A stretch of DNA of 6,796 bases from Pseudorhodoplanes sp. (GTDB taxonomy: Bacteria > Pseudomonadota > Alphaproteobacteria > Rhizobiales > Xanthobacteraceae): positions 1 to 6,796 of the forward strand of contig WBUW01000167.1 of NCBI GenBank assembly GCA_008933495.1, written 5' to 3'. The translations under genes and the position numbers were made by a program. Each line of letters starts with the position of its first letter. Position 1 is the first letter of the stretch. Positions 1 through 5,277 of this stretch are shown piece by piece. The notes beneath the pieces were generated by a model. That model saw only the letters and a program-made list of their open reading frames with translations, was not told the origin of the DNA and searched no databases.

Positions 1-206
1 CACCTGCCCCCGGCCAGGCCCGTCCGCCGGGCGCAGGTGCCCCGGCCGCGCGCGACGCAAAACCGGCAACACCCGCAGGCGAACCCGTGCAGCAGACCGG
101 GGCGTCGCCTGCGGTGACGGCCGCACCTGCGAAACCGCCTGCGCTGGTCTCGCCGCTCACCGAAGAGAAGCCAATCCCGACGCGGGCGCCGGAAATCCCG
201 CTCTGA
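1..206 (+). CDS. C-terminal end of an unidentified Pro/Ala-rich protein (partial)
   Basis: An open frame enters from the left edge (first full codon at position 3) and runs 67 codons to a TGA at 204-206. The translation is dominated by proline and alanine with scattered lysine, arginine and glutamate, and ends ...PTRAPEIPL. This looks like a disordered C-terminal tail; no domain or motif is visible and I do not recognise the protein. Support for coding is modest: the frame is open to the edge and closes just before the opposing rplI stop, leaving 7 nt between convergent genes. GC-rich DNA produces such Pro/Ala frames by chance, so it could be spurious. In many relatives, as I recall, rplI is followed on its own strand by dnaB; here the next gene, if real, faces the other way. 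The upstream sequence would settle it. Confidence 0.45.
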   Translation, partial: PAPGQARPPGAGAPAARDAKPATPAGEPVQQTGASPAVTAAPAKPPALVSPLTEEKPIPTRAPEIPL

Positions 207-213
207 GCGCCGG

Positions 214-831
214 TCAGGCTTTCGCGGCCCCCGGTTCGGCGTTCTCGTCGGCGCTCTCCTCGCCCTTGGGCTGCGAGCCTTCCTCGAAGAACGCTTCGGC
301 GGTGACCGCGGCTTCCTCGGCCGCGGCTTCCGCACCGGTCCTGCGGACGGTGACGTTTTCGCCGCGCGCCAGGCGCTCGGCTTCGTCGGCGTTGCGCGCG
401 ACATTCACCAGCACGATGACTTCGACCTCCGGATGCAGCGCGACCGGCACCTTGTGCTGGCCGATGGTCTTGATCGGCGCGTTCATCACGATCTGGCCGC
501 GATTGACCTTGAAGCCGCCGTCGGCGATCAGCGTGGCGAGATCGCGCGCCGACACCGAGCCGAACAGATGGCCGGTCTCGGCGGCCTGGCGCAGCACCAC
601 GAAAGTCTTGCCGTTGAGGCCGGCCGCGACCTTCTCGGCGTCGCCGCGGTTTTCGAAGTTGCGCGCTTCGAGCTCCTTGCGCATGGCGTCAAAGCGGGTC
701 TTGTTCTCCTTGGTCGCGCGCAGCGCCTTGCCGTTGGCGAGCAGGAAGTTGCGGGCGTAGCCGTCCTTGACGCGGACGGTGTCGCCCATCTGGCCGAGCT
801 TGGCCACGCGTTCGAGCAGAATGACTTCCAT
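214..831 (-). CDS. rplI: 50S ribosomal protein L9
   Basis: L9 is a large-subunit protein that binds 23S rRNA near the base of the L1 stalk and reaches away from the 50S body; it is linked to reading-frame maintenance. The 205-residue product has the N-terminal rRNA-binding domain at about 1-47, with the family signature from GQMGDTVRVKDGYARNFLL (13-31) to GKALRAT (34-40). The connecting helix follows at about 41-75, then the C-terminal domain at about 76-150. Residues from about 155 to 205 form an extra acidic Ala/Glu-rich tail, making it longer than the roughly 150-residue enterobacterial protein; such tails are common in rhizobial L9. The ATG at 831 has a strong AGGAGA site (839-844 on the opposite strand) 7 nt upstream. 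It is the last gene of the rpsF operon, 33 nt after the DUF2232 gene. I see no clear stem plus T-run terminator after its stop. Confidence 0.97.
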   Translation of the reverse strand: MEVILLERVAKLGQMGDTVRVKDGYARNFLLANGKALRATKENKTRFDAMRKELEARNFENRGDAEKVAAGLNGKTFVVLRQAAETGHLFGSVSARDLATLIADGGFKVNRGQIVMNAPIKTIGQHKVPVALHPEVEVIVLVNVARNADEAERLARGENVTVRRTGAEAAAEEAAVTAEAFFEEGSQPKGEESADENAEPGAAKA

Positions 832-864
832 GACAATGTCTCCTTTCGCGGATCCGGTTAGATG

Positions 865-1836
865 TCAGGTTGCGGGCGGCGCCGGCGGCAATCGCCGCGC
901 GGCGCGTCCGCGCAAATCGAAAATCGTGTCGGCGAGGCCGAGCAAGATGACGGCGAGGATGGGCCAGCCGAACACGAACACGGCGGCGTAGGCGGTCGCG
1001 AGCAGGAAGGGCCGCGCGCCGGTCTGGCGGGTGATGGTGTGCAGCACCGCAAAGCCGAGCAGGCCATAGGCCATGAGCAGGGCGGCCGACAGGATGCCGG
1101 CGACCGAGCCGATGAGCGCGGGCAGGAACGATACCGCGATGGCACCGGCCAGGAGCGCGGGCGCGTAGGGCGGAAACCGCAGGGCCGCAATGTCCGGCCA
1201 GGGGCGCCGCAGCCGGCCCGACAGCTTGACGATCCGCCCGGCGAGATAGAGGTTCACCGTGTTGGTGATGGTCGCGACCACGCCAGCGGCGAGCGGGATC
1301 ACCGCGGCGAGCAGGTCGATGAGCCGCCTGGCATCGATGCCGGGAATGGTGAGCGGGGCGTCGGGCGCGGTGCGGGTCTGCGCGCGCAGCACGCGTTCGA
1401 AGGCGTTGCGCAGCGCGGCGCGGAAGCTCTCCTCGTCGAGGCCGAAATTCGGAATCGCCAGAATGACGATCAGGGCGGCGATGATCGACGCCCATAACAG
1501 CAGGCGGCCAGCCGGGTACCATTCGAATCCGTCGGGCGCGGCGGGGTCCGGGCGCGCCAGCAAAGCGAGATAACCGAGCCACCAGGCCGGCAGCCCGACG
1601 CCGATCAGGAAGGCGATGAAGAAGAACGGCCCGAGGACGAGCGCAAGCCCGCTGGCGGCGCTGATAGCGGCGATCAGCGCCGACCAATGGCTCCAGCCGA
1701 GCGCGGCGATCAGGATCGGCAGCGGCGCCAGATAGAAGAGCAGGATCGACAAAAGCGAGCCGGACGCCACCGACGCAAACAGCAAGGCGGTCGCGAATCC
1801 GGCACCGAGGCCTACAAGGATCATCTGCATCATCAC
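865..1836 (-). CDS. DUF2232 family multi-pass inner-membrane protein
   Basis: The product has 323 residues and is mostly hydrophobic, with about eight or nine likely membrane segments: roughly 7-25, 28-47, 52-68, 69-93, 112-130, 170-198, 226-246, 247-268 and 277-303. A longer soluble loop at about 131-168 contains NFGLDEESFR. A short basic segment, AGRIVKLSGRLRRPWPD (199-215), follows the sixth helix and looks cytoplasmic by the positive-inside rule. The tail is Arg/Pro-rich. I assign it to DUF2232 (related to Bacillus YybS) from its topology, from segments I recognise, and from its place between rpsR and rplI, where alphaproteobacteria often carry this family. The molecular function is unknown and I see no catalytic motif. 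The start is ambiguous: GTG at 1836 is followed directly by ATG at 1833 and ATG at 1830. A weak GGGA lies 6 nt before the GTG and 9 nt before the first ATG. It is probably cotranscribed with the ribosomal genes. Confidence 0.85.
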   Translation of the reverse strand: MMMQMILVGLGAGFATALLFASVASGSLLSILLFYLAPLPILIAALGWSHWSALIAAISAASGLALVLGPFFFIAFLIGVGLPAWWLGYLALLARPDPAAPDGFEWYPAGRLLLWASIIAALIVILAIPNFGLDEESFRAALRNAFERVLRAQTRTAPDAPLTIPGIDARRLIDLLAAVIPLAAGVVATITNTVNLYLAGRIVKLSGRLRRPWPDIAALRFPPYAPALLAGAIAVSFLPALIGSVAGILSAALLMAYGLLGFAVLHTITRQTGARPFLLATAYAAVFVFGWPILAVILLGLADTIFDLRGRAARRLPPAPPAT

Positions 1837-1973
1837 GAGCTGTCCCGCTTCTCAGCGGTTAGAGGCGGAGCCGCGCACGACGGCGCGTCCCGCCCCAACC
1901 ATCGGCGCCCGGGCCGGACCCGGACGCCTCGTTCATGCGGCTCCGCAAGCGCGGAGCGGGTGTCCGCCGCGCC
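1837..1973 (-). other. rpsR to DUF2232 spacer with stem-loop and alternative pairing
   Basis: This 137-nt gap is long for an operon whose other gaps are 3 and 33 nt. It contains a perfect 7-bp stem, GCTCCGC/GCGGAGC, at 1940-1946 and 1951-1957 with a 4-nt loop. A second perfect 10-bp inverted repeat has arms at 1865-1874 (GCGGAGCCGC) and 1937-1946. The two share the 1940-1946 arm, so the pairings exclude each other. No T-run follows the stem on the minus strand, so a classical terminator is not supported. A 25-codon minus-strand reading frame also lies here (ATG at 1936, TAA at 1859-1861). Possible roles are processing, partial attenuation or control of DUF2232 translation; none is shown by the sequence. 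Confidence 0.5.
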
Positions 1974-2225
1974 TCAGCGGATCACGTAAGGCAGGAGGCC
2001 GAGGAAGCGCGCGCGCTTGATGGCTTGCGCCAGTTCGCGCTGCTTCTTGGCCGAGACCGCCGTGATCCGGCTCGGCACGATCTTGCCACGCTCGGAAACA
2101 TAGCGCTGGAGCAGGCGCACGTCCTTGTAATCGATTTTCGGAGCGTTCGTACCGGTGAACGGACAGCTCTTGCGCCGACGGAAGAAAGGACGGCGTCCGC
2201 CGCCGCCACCACCACCAAAGGCCAT
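1974..2225 (-). CDS. rpsR: 30S ribosomal protein S18
   Basis: S18 is a small-subunit protein that pairs with S6 and binds the central domain of 16S rRNA on the platform. The 83-residue product shows the family core clearly: RRPFFRRRKSCPF (11-23), IDYKDVRLLQRYVSERGKIVPSRIT (about 31-55), and the C-terminal helix QRELAQAIKRARFLGLLPY. The N-terminus carries seven consecutive glycines (residues 4-10), encoded by GGN codons at 2196-2216; glycine-rich starts are familiar in alphaproteobacterial S18. The ATG at 2225 lies 3 nt beyond the rpsF stop, so the two partners are almost certainly made from one message and translationally coupled. The upstream GGGGGA, inside the end of rpsF, is a moderate ribosome binding site. 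Only one cysteine (Cys21) is present, so this is not a zinc-ribbon form. Confidence 0.98.
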   Translation of the reverse strand: MAFGGGGGGGRRPFFRRRKSCPFTGTNAPKIDYKDVRLLQRYVSERGKIVPSRITAVSAKKQRELAQAIKRARFLGLLPYVIR

Positions 2226-2228
2226 GGT

Positions 2229-2672
2229 CTATTCCCCCACCGTTTCGGTTTCCCCGACGATCGCTTCCTCTTCGCGCCCGCGACCTTCGCGCTCGCGGCG
2301 CGGCCCGCGTCCGCCGCGCTCGCGTTCGCCGCGCTCGCGCTCGTCGCGATCGGACTTGCGCATCATGGCCGACGGCCCGTCTTCGAGCTCCTCGACGCGC
2401 ACCGTCATGAAGCGCAGCACGTCCTCGTTCAGGCGCTGCTGGCGCTCGACCTCGTTGATGGCGGCCGGCGCGGCATCGACGTTCATCAGGGTTATGTGGG
2501 CCTTCCGGTTCTTGCGAATGCGGAAGGACAGCGATTTCAGACCCCAGTATTCGGTCTTGCCGACCTTGCCGCCGAGGCCTTCGATCACCCCCTTGAACTG
2601 GGTGGTCATGTCCTCGACCTGCTGCGCGCTCAGGTCCTGGCGCGCCAGATAGACGTGTTCATAGAGCGGCAT
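2229..2672 (-). CDS. rpsF: 30S ribosomal protein S6
   Basis: S6 binds the 30S platform as a heterodimer with S18. Of 147 residues, about 1-100 form the alpha/beta core: MPLYEHVYLARQDLS at the start, EGLGGKVGKTEYWGLKSLSFRIRK (31-54), KAHITLMNVDAAPAAINEVER (57-77) and LNEDVLRFMTVRVEELEDGPS (81-101). After it comes a mixed-charge tail (about 104-147) rich in Arg, Glu and Gly, including an exact ERERG repeat, ending in an acidic stretch. E. coli S6 also has a C-terminal tail, which RimK extends with glutamate; this tail differs in composition. The ATG at 2672 is preceded by AGAAGGG (2679-2685 on the opposite strand). It is the first gene of the operon, with a leader of about 170 nt if the promoter proposed at 2852-2879 is right. 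Confidence 0.98.
   Translation of the reverse strand: MPLYEHVYLARQDLSAQQVEDMTTQFKGVIEGLGGKVGKTEYWGLKSLSFRIRKNRKAHITLMNVDAAPAAINEVERQQRLNEDVLRFMTVRVEELEDGPSAMMRKSDRDERERGERERGGRGPRREREGRGREEEAIVGETETVGE
2312..2341 (-). repeat. Two-copy 15-bp tandem repeat in the rpsF tail
   Basis: Two adjacent 15-bp units (2312-2326 and 2327-2341) match at 14 of 15 bases and encode ERERG-ERERG in frame in the S6 tail. Unit length is a multiple of three, so gain or loss of a copy would change tail length without shifting the frame. Confidence 0.7.
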
Positions 2673-2693
2673 GGATTGCCCTTCTGTCGATAC

Positions 2694-2737
2694 GGCTCTC
2701 CCGGCGCAAAGCCCAACGAGACCTTCGGAAAGGCTCG
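2694..2737 (-). promoter_or_regulatory. rpsF leader stem-loops, candidate autoregulatory site
   Basis: Two adjacent hairpins can be drawn in the rpsF leader RNA. The upstream one (2717-2737) is CGAG-CCTT, loop TCCG, AAGG-T-CTCG: eight pairs with one bulged base. The CCAA/TTGG flanks could extend it across an asymmetric 9-nt bulge. The second (2694-2713) pairs GGCTTT with AGAGCC (one G-U) around an 8-nt loop, and ends about 9 nt before the ribosome binding site. Both loops contain CCG. Known S6:S18 leader motifs carry a conserved CCG in a bulge recognised by the S6:S18 dimer. Here CCG is in hairpin loops, so the match is loose. Structure is seen; the regulatory role is inferred. Confidence 0.4.
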
Positions 2738-2851
2738 ATGCTCTCTTGGCGAAGACACGGGACGACGGGTTTTCAGGCCCTGCCGCCGCGCCGCAAACCG
2801 GCTTCGGCGGCCGTCCGTTCAGCCTTCGGCCGGGGACGAGCGGAAGCCGGG

Positions 2852-2879
2852 TTTATAAGCATTCCGGCGGGGAAGGCAA
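2852..2879 (-). promoter_or_regulatory. Candidate promoter for the rpsF operon
   Basis: On the minus strand, TTGCCT (2879-2874) is followed after 16 nt by TATAAA (2857-2852). Read in the alphaproteobacterial style, this is CTTGCC, 17 nt, TATAAA. It is the best promoter-like match on that strand between the two divergent operons and stands out in otherwise GC-rich sequence. Transcription would begin near 2845 and give a leader of about 170 nt. An 8-bp inverted repeat (2798-2805 and 2843-2850) has one arm just downstream of the -10 element. Confidence 0.5.
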
Positions 2880-2907
2880 GGCGTGCGGGAGCCGCGCCCG
2901 GGCCAGC

Positions 2908-2936
2908 TTGACAGCGCCGGTCGCGCGGTGTCTTTC
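2908..2936 (+). promoter_or_regulatory. Candidate promoter for fabD
   Basis: A perfect TTGACA, preceded by C as in the alphaproteobacterial CTTGAC consensus, lies at 2908-2913. The hexamer 17 nt downstream is TCTTTC (2931-2936), a weak -10. Transcription would begin about 30 nt before the fabD ATG. Its -35 lies 28 nt from the -35 of the opposing rpsF promoter, so the two are back to back. Confidence 0.45.
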
Positions 2937-2973
2937 GGCCCGTTTTCGGGCCAGATCCAGATTCAGGGGCGGC

Positions 2974-3918
2974 ATGACGGCGGCATTTACCTTTCCGGGG
3001 CAGGGCAGCCAGGCGGTCGGCATGGGCAAGGCGCTGGCGGAAGCCTTCGCGCCGGCGCGCGCGGTGTTCGCGGAGGTCGATGCCGCGCTCGGCGAAAAGC
3101 TCTCGGCGATCATGTGGCAGGGACCGGCCGACAAGCTGACGCTGACGGAGAATGCCCAGCCCGCCCTGATGGCGGTGTCGGTCGCGGTCATGCGGGTGCT
3201 TGAGGCGGAAGCCGGCCTCGACCTCAAGCGCGACGCCAGGTTTGTCGCCGGCCATTCGCTCGGCGAATATTCCGCGCTTGCCGCCGCCGGCGCGCTCTCG
3301 GTGAGCGACACCGCGCGCCTCCTGCGCATTCGCGGCAACGCCATGCAGAAAGCCGTCCCGGTCGGCGAGGGCGCCATGGCCGCGCTCATCGGCCTGTCGT
3401 TCGAGAACGCCGCCGCCGCCGCCCGCGAGGGCGCGCAAGGGCAGGTCTGCCAGGCCGCCAACGACAATGGCGGCGGGCAGGTGGTGATTTCCGGCAACAA
3501 GGCCGCGGTCGAGCGCGCCTGCGAGATCGCCAAGGCCAGGGGCGCCAAGCGCGCGATGATGCTGCCGGTTTCCGCTCCGTTCCATTGCGCGCTGATGCAG
3601 CCGGCGGCCGATGCGATGGCGGAGGCCCTGTCCAAGGTTACGGTGCGCGCGCCGGCGGTTCCGGTGGTGGCCAATGTGCGCGCGCAGGCGATCAGCGATC
3701 CGCAGGCCATCGTGCGCGCGCTCGTCGAACAGGTCACCGGCACGGTGCGCTGGCGGGAATGCATGTCCTACATGGCGCAGAACGGCGTTACTACATTCTA
3801 TGAGGCGGGGGCCGGCAAGGTGCTGACCGGGCTCGTCAAACGCATAGCCGAAGGTGCGTCCGGGGTTGCGATCGGCACGCCGGACGATATTGCCGCCTAC
3901 AAATCGGCGCGCGGCTGA
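2974..3918 (+). CDS. fabD: Malonyl-CoA:ACP transacylase
   Basis: FabD transfers malonyl from CoA to the phosphopantetheine thiol of acyl carrier protein, supplying the extender unit for fatty acid synthesis in the cytoplasm. The 314-residue length is normal. Visible motifs are FPGQGSQ (7-13, oxyanion-hole Gln10), the nucleophile elbow GHSLG (93-97, Ser95), RIRG (118-121, Arg120, which binds the malonyl carboxylate), SAPFH (200-204, catalytic His204) and Gln253. The frame is open for another 101 codons upstream to an ATG at 2671. I chose the ATG at 2974 because MTAAFTFPGQGSQ is the normal N-terminus, AGGGG (2965-2969) precedes it, and the candidate promoter lies inside the extension. It leads the fatty-acid cluster, with fabG starting 24 nt after its stop. 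Confidence 0.97.
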   Translation: MTAAFTFPGQGSQAVGMGKALAEAFAPARAVFAEVDAALGEKLSAIMWQGPADKLTLTENAQPALMAVSVAVMRVLEAEAGLDLKRDARFVAGHSLGEYSALAAAGALSVSDTARLLRIRGNAMQKAVPVGEGAMAALIGLSFENAAAAAREGAQGQVCQAANDNGGGQVVISGNKAAVERACEIAKARGAKRAMMLPVSAPFHCALMQPAADAMAEALSKVTVRAPAVPVVANVRAQAISDPQAIVRALVEQVTGTVRWRECMSYMAQNGVTTFYEAGAGKVLTGLVKRIAEGASGVAIGTPDDIAAYKSARG

Positions 3919-3930
3919 GCGCCCGCGCCG

Positions 3931-3936
3931 GGAGGA
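3931..3936 (+). promoter_or_regulatory. fabG ribosome binding site
   Basis: GGAGGA lies 6 nt before the ATG at 3943. An in-frame TTG at 3937 abuts this site with no spacing, so the ATG is the start. It lies in the short fabD-fabG gap. Confidence 0.85.
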
Positions 3937-3942
3937 TTGTCC

Positions 3943-4680
3943 ATGTTCGAACTCAACGGTAAGACCGCGCTCGTGACCGGCGCCACCGGCGGAATTGGCG
4001 GCGCGATCGCGCGCGCGCTGCACCGGCAGGGTGCGACGGTCGCGATCTCGGGCACGCGGCGCGCGGTGCTCGACCAACTGGCCGGAGAACTCAAGGATCG
4101 CGTGCATGTCCTGCCCTGCGACCTTGCCGACAAGGACCAGGTCGAGGCGCTGGTGCCGCAGGCCGAAGCGAAGATGGAAAAGCTCGATATCCTGGTCGCC
4201 AACGCCGGCATTACGCGCGACAATCTGTTCGTTCAGTTGCGCGATGAGGACTGGGACGTCGTCATCAACGTCAACCTGACCGCGACATTCCGCCTCGCGC
4301 GCGCGGCCATGAAGACCATGATGCGCCGGCGCCACGGACGTATCATCGGCATCACCTCGGTCGTCGGCGTCACCGGCAATCCGGGGCAGGGCAATTACAC
4401 GGCCGCCAAGGCCGGGATGATCGGCATGATGAAGTCGCTCGCCAAGGAATATGCGCGGCGCGGCGTAACGGCGAATTGCGTGGCCCCCGGCTTCGTCGCC
4501 ACGCCCATGACCGACAAGCTCAACGACAAGCAGCGCGAAGCCATCATGGCCATGGTCCCCGCCAACCGGCTCGGAACGCCCGACGATGTCGCCGCCGCGG
4601 TGGTCTATCTGGCCTCCGACGAAGCCGCTTATGTCACCGGCCAGACGCTGCACGTGAACGGCGGCATGGCCATGATCTGA
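3943..4680 (+). CDS. fabG: 3-oxoacyl-ACP reductase
   Basis: FabG is the NADPH-dependent short-chain dehydrogenase that reduces 3-ketoacyl-ACP to 3-hydroxyacyl-ACP, the first reduction of each elongation cycle. The 245-residue product has a complete classical SDR layout. It shows the Rossmann dinucleotide motif TGATGGIG (12-19), CDLAD (59-63), NAG (87-89) and the catalytic set Asn111, Ser139, Tyr152 and Lys156 (YTAAK). PGFVATPMT (182-190) follows, and the C-terminus is VTGQTLHVNGGMAMI. SDRs have many paralogues, but its place between fabD and acpP and the high similarity to known FabG make this the housekeeping enzyme. The gap after fabD is 24 nt and no promoter is visible there, so the two are probably one transcript. 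Confidence 0.97.
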   Translation: MFELNGKTALVTGATGGIGGAIARALHRQGATVAISGTRRAVLDQLAGELKDRVHVLPCDLADKDQVEALVPQAEAKMEKLDILVANAGITRDNLFVQLRDEDWDVVINVNLTATFRLARAAMKTMMRRRHGRIIGITSVVGVTGNPGQGNYTAAKAGMIGMMKSLAKEYARRGVTANCVAPGFVATPMTDKLNDKQREAIMAMVPANRLGTPDDVAAAVVYLASDEAAYVTGQTLHVNGGMAMI

Positions 4681-4921
4681 GACGGATAACCGGCCGCAAA
4701 CAAGAGGTTGGGGACGGTTGCCGCGATGCTAGTCAACGGTTTTGAAGTGTGGTAACCGGACCACGGCCGGGTGGGGGCTTACGGACACAAAGGCATTGCG
4801 CCGGTGGCCGTGACCAGCCAACCTCGTCACGCACTGCCCAGTCATGCGTGAGAAGGCCGTGCCGCGACGGCTCCGATCGCTTCAACGGTCGAGCCTATCC
4901 TGAAAAATAGAGGTTCGAACG
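4681..4921 (+). promoter_or_regulatory. Noncoding fabG-acpP region with competing inverted repeats
   Basis: No credible gene lies in these 241 nt. Several perfect inverted repeats share arms. CACGGCC (4762-4768) can pair with GGCCGTG at 4806-4812 or with a second identical GGCCGTG at 4855-4861. CGTGAC (4809-4814) can pair with GTCACG (4826-4831). TCACGCA (4827-4833) can pair with TGCGTGA (4845-4851). CGGTT (4737-4741) can pair with AACCG (4754-4758). Because these overlap, several folds exclude one another, as in attenuators or structured leaders. The acpP ribosome binding site is AGAGG (4909-4913). acpP is usually made in large excess over its neighbours, so a dedicated promoter is expected here, but I find no convincing -35/-10 pair and no clear T-run terminator after fabG. 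Confidence 0.45.
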
Positions 4922-5161
4922 ATGAGTGACATTGCCGAGCGGGTGAAGAAAATTGTCGTGGAGCATCTCGGGGTCGAGCCGGACAAGGTGACCGAGGGCG
5001 CGAGCTTCATCGACGATCTCGGAGCCGACTCTCTCGACACCGTCGAGCTGGTCATGGCCTTCGAGGAGGAGTTCGGTTGCGAGATTCCGGACGACGCGGC
5101 CGAAACGATTCTCACCGTCGGCGATGCCGTGAAGTTCCTCGAAAAGAACGCCAAGAGCTGA
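4922..5161 (+). CDS. acpP: Acyl carrier protein
   Basis: AcpP is the small acidic protein that carries growing acyl chains on a 4'-phosphopantetheine arm between the fatty-acid enzymes, and it also donates acyl groups to phospholipid and lipid A synthesis. The 79-residue length is normal. The attachment motif is DDLGADSLDTVEL (31-43) with Ser37 as the modified residue. The four-helix pattern is recognisable, with acidic helix II running through VELVMAFEEEFGCEIPDD (41-58). Cys53 within it is unusual compared with E. coli AcpP. The ATG at 4922 has AGAGG 8 nt upstream. It sits between fabG and fabF, separated from them by 241 and 116 nt, consistent with separately adjusted expression. Confidence 0.98.
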   Translation: MSDIAERVKKIVVEHLGVEPDKVTEGASFIDDLGADSLDTVELVMAFEEEFGCEIPDDAAETILTVGDAVKFLEKNAKS

Positions 5162-5186
5162 CGCCTCCGGTTCTGACATTGCGGGA

Positions 5187-5214
5187 TTGATCGGGCTGCG
5201 TCGGGCAATATGAC
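5187..5214 (+). promoter_or_regulatory. Weak candidate promoter in the acpP-fabF gap
   Basis: TTGATC (5187-5192) and TATGAC (5209-5214) are separated by 16 nt, about 60 nt before the fabF start. The match is partial and the call rests only on this pattern; fabF could equally be transcribed by read-through from acpP. Confidence 0.22.
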
Positions 5215-5257
5215 CGGCGCGGTTTTCCGAATTATGCATGGGGGCGCGCTGCGTCGC

Positions 5258-5271
5258 CTCCTGGACAGGAG
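5258..5271 (+). promoter_or_regulatory. Hairpin covering the fabF ribosome binding site
   Basis: CTCCT (5258-5262) and AGGAG (5267-5271) are perfect complements around a GGAC loop. AGGAG is also the Shine-Dalgarno sequence of fabF, 6 nt before its GTG start. The pairing would occlude ribosome entry unless opened, for example by translation or temperature. The stem is only five pairs, so occlusion is probably partial. Confidence 0.5.
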
Positions 5272-5277
5272 CCGGAT

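Noticed and set aside
1940..1957. Rho-independent terminator after rpsR
   Set aside because: The stem is good but is followed on the minus strand by GC-rich sequence with no T-run, so intrinsic termination is not supported.
2196..2216. Glycine-codon run in rpsR as a phase-variable microsatellite
   Set aside because: The codons are mixed (GGT, GGC, GGA), giving at most three identical units in a row, and glycine-rich N-termini are common in alphaproteobacterial S18.
1935..2858. Plus-strand frame of 307 codons opposite rpsR and rpsF
   Set aside because: It is the antisense shadow of two unmistakable ribosomal protein genes.
2671..2973. In-frame upstream extension of fabD from an ATG at 2671 (101 extra residues)
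   Set aside because: The extension has no domain, would overlap the rpsF leader and both candidate promoters, and the normal FabD N-terminus starts at 2974 with a ribosome binding site.
2773..4653. Minus-strand open frame of 626 codons opposite fabD and fabG
   Set aside because: It is antisense to two clear genes whose catalytic motifs are intact. Its Arg/His/Gly/Asp-rich low-complexity translation is typical of GC-rich shadow frames.
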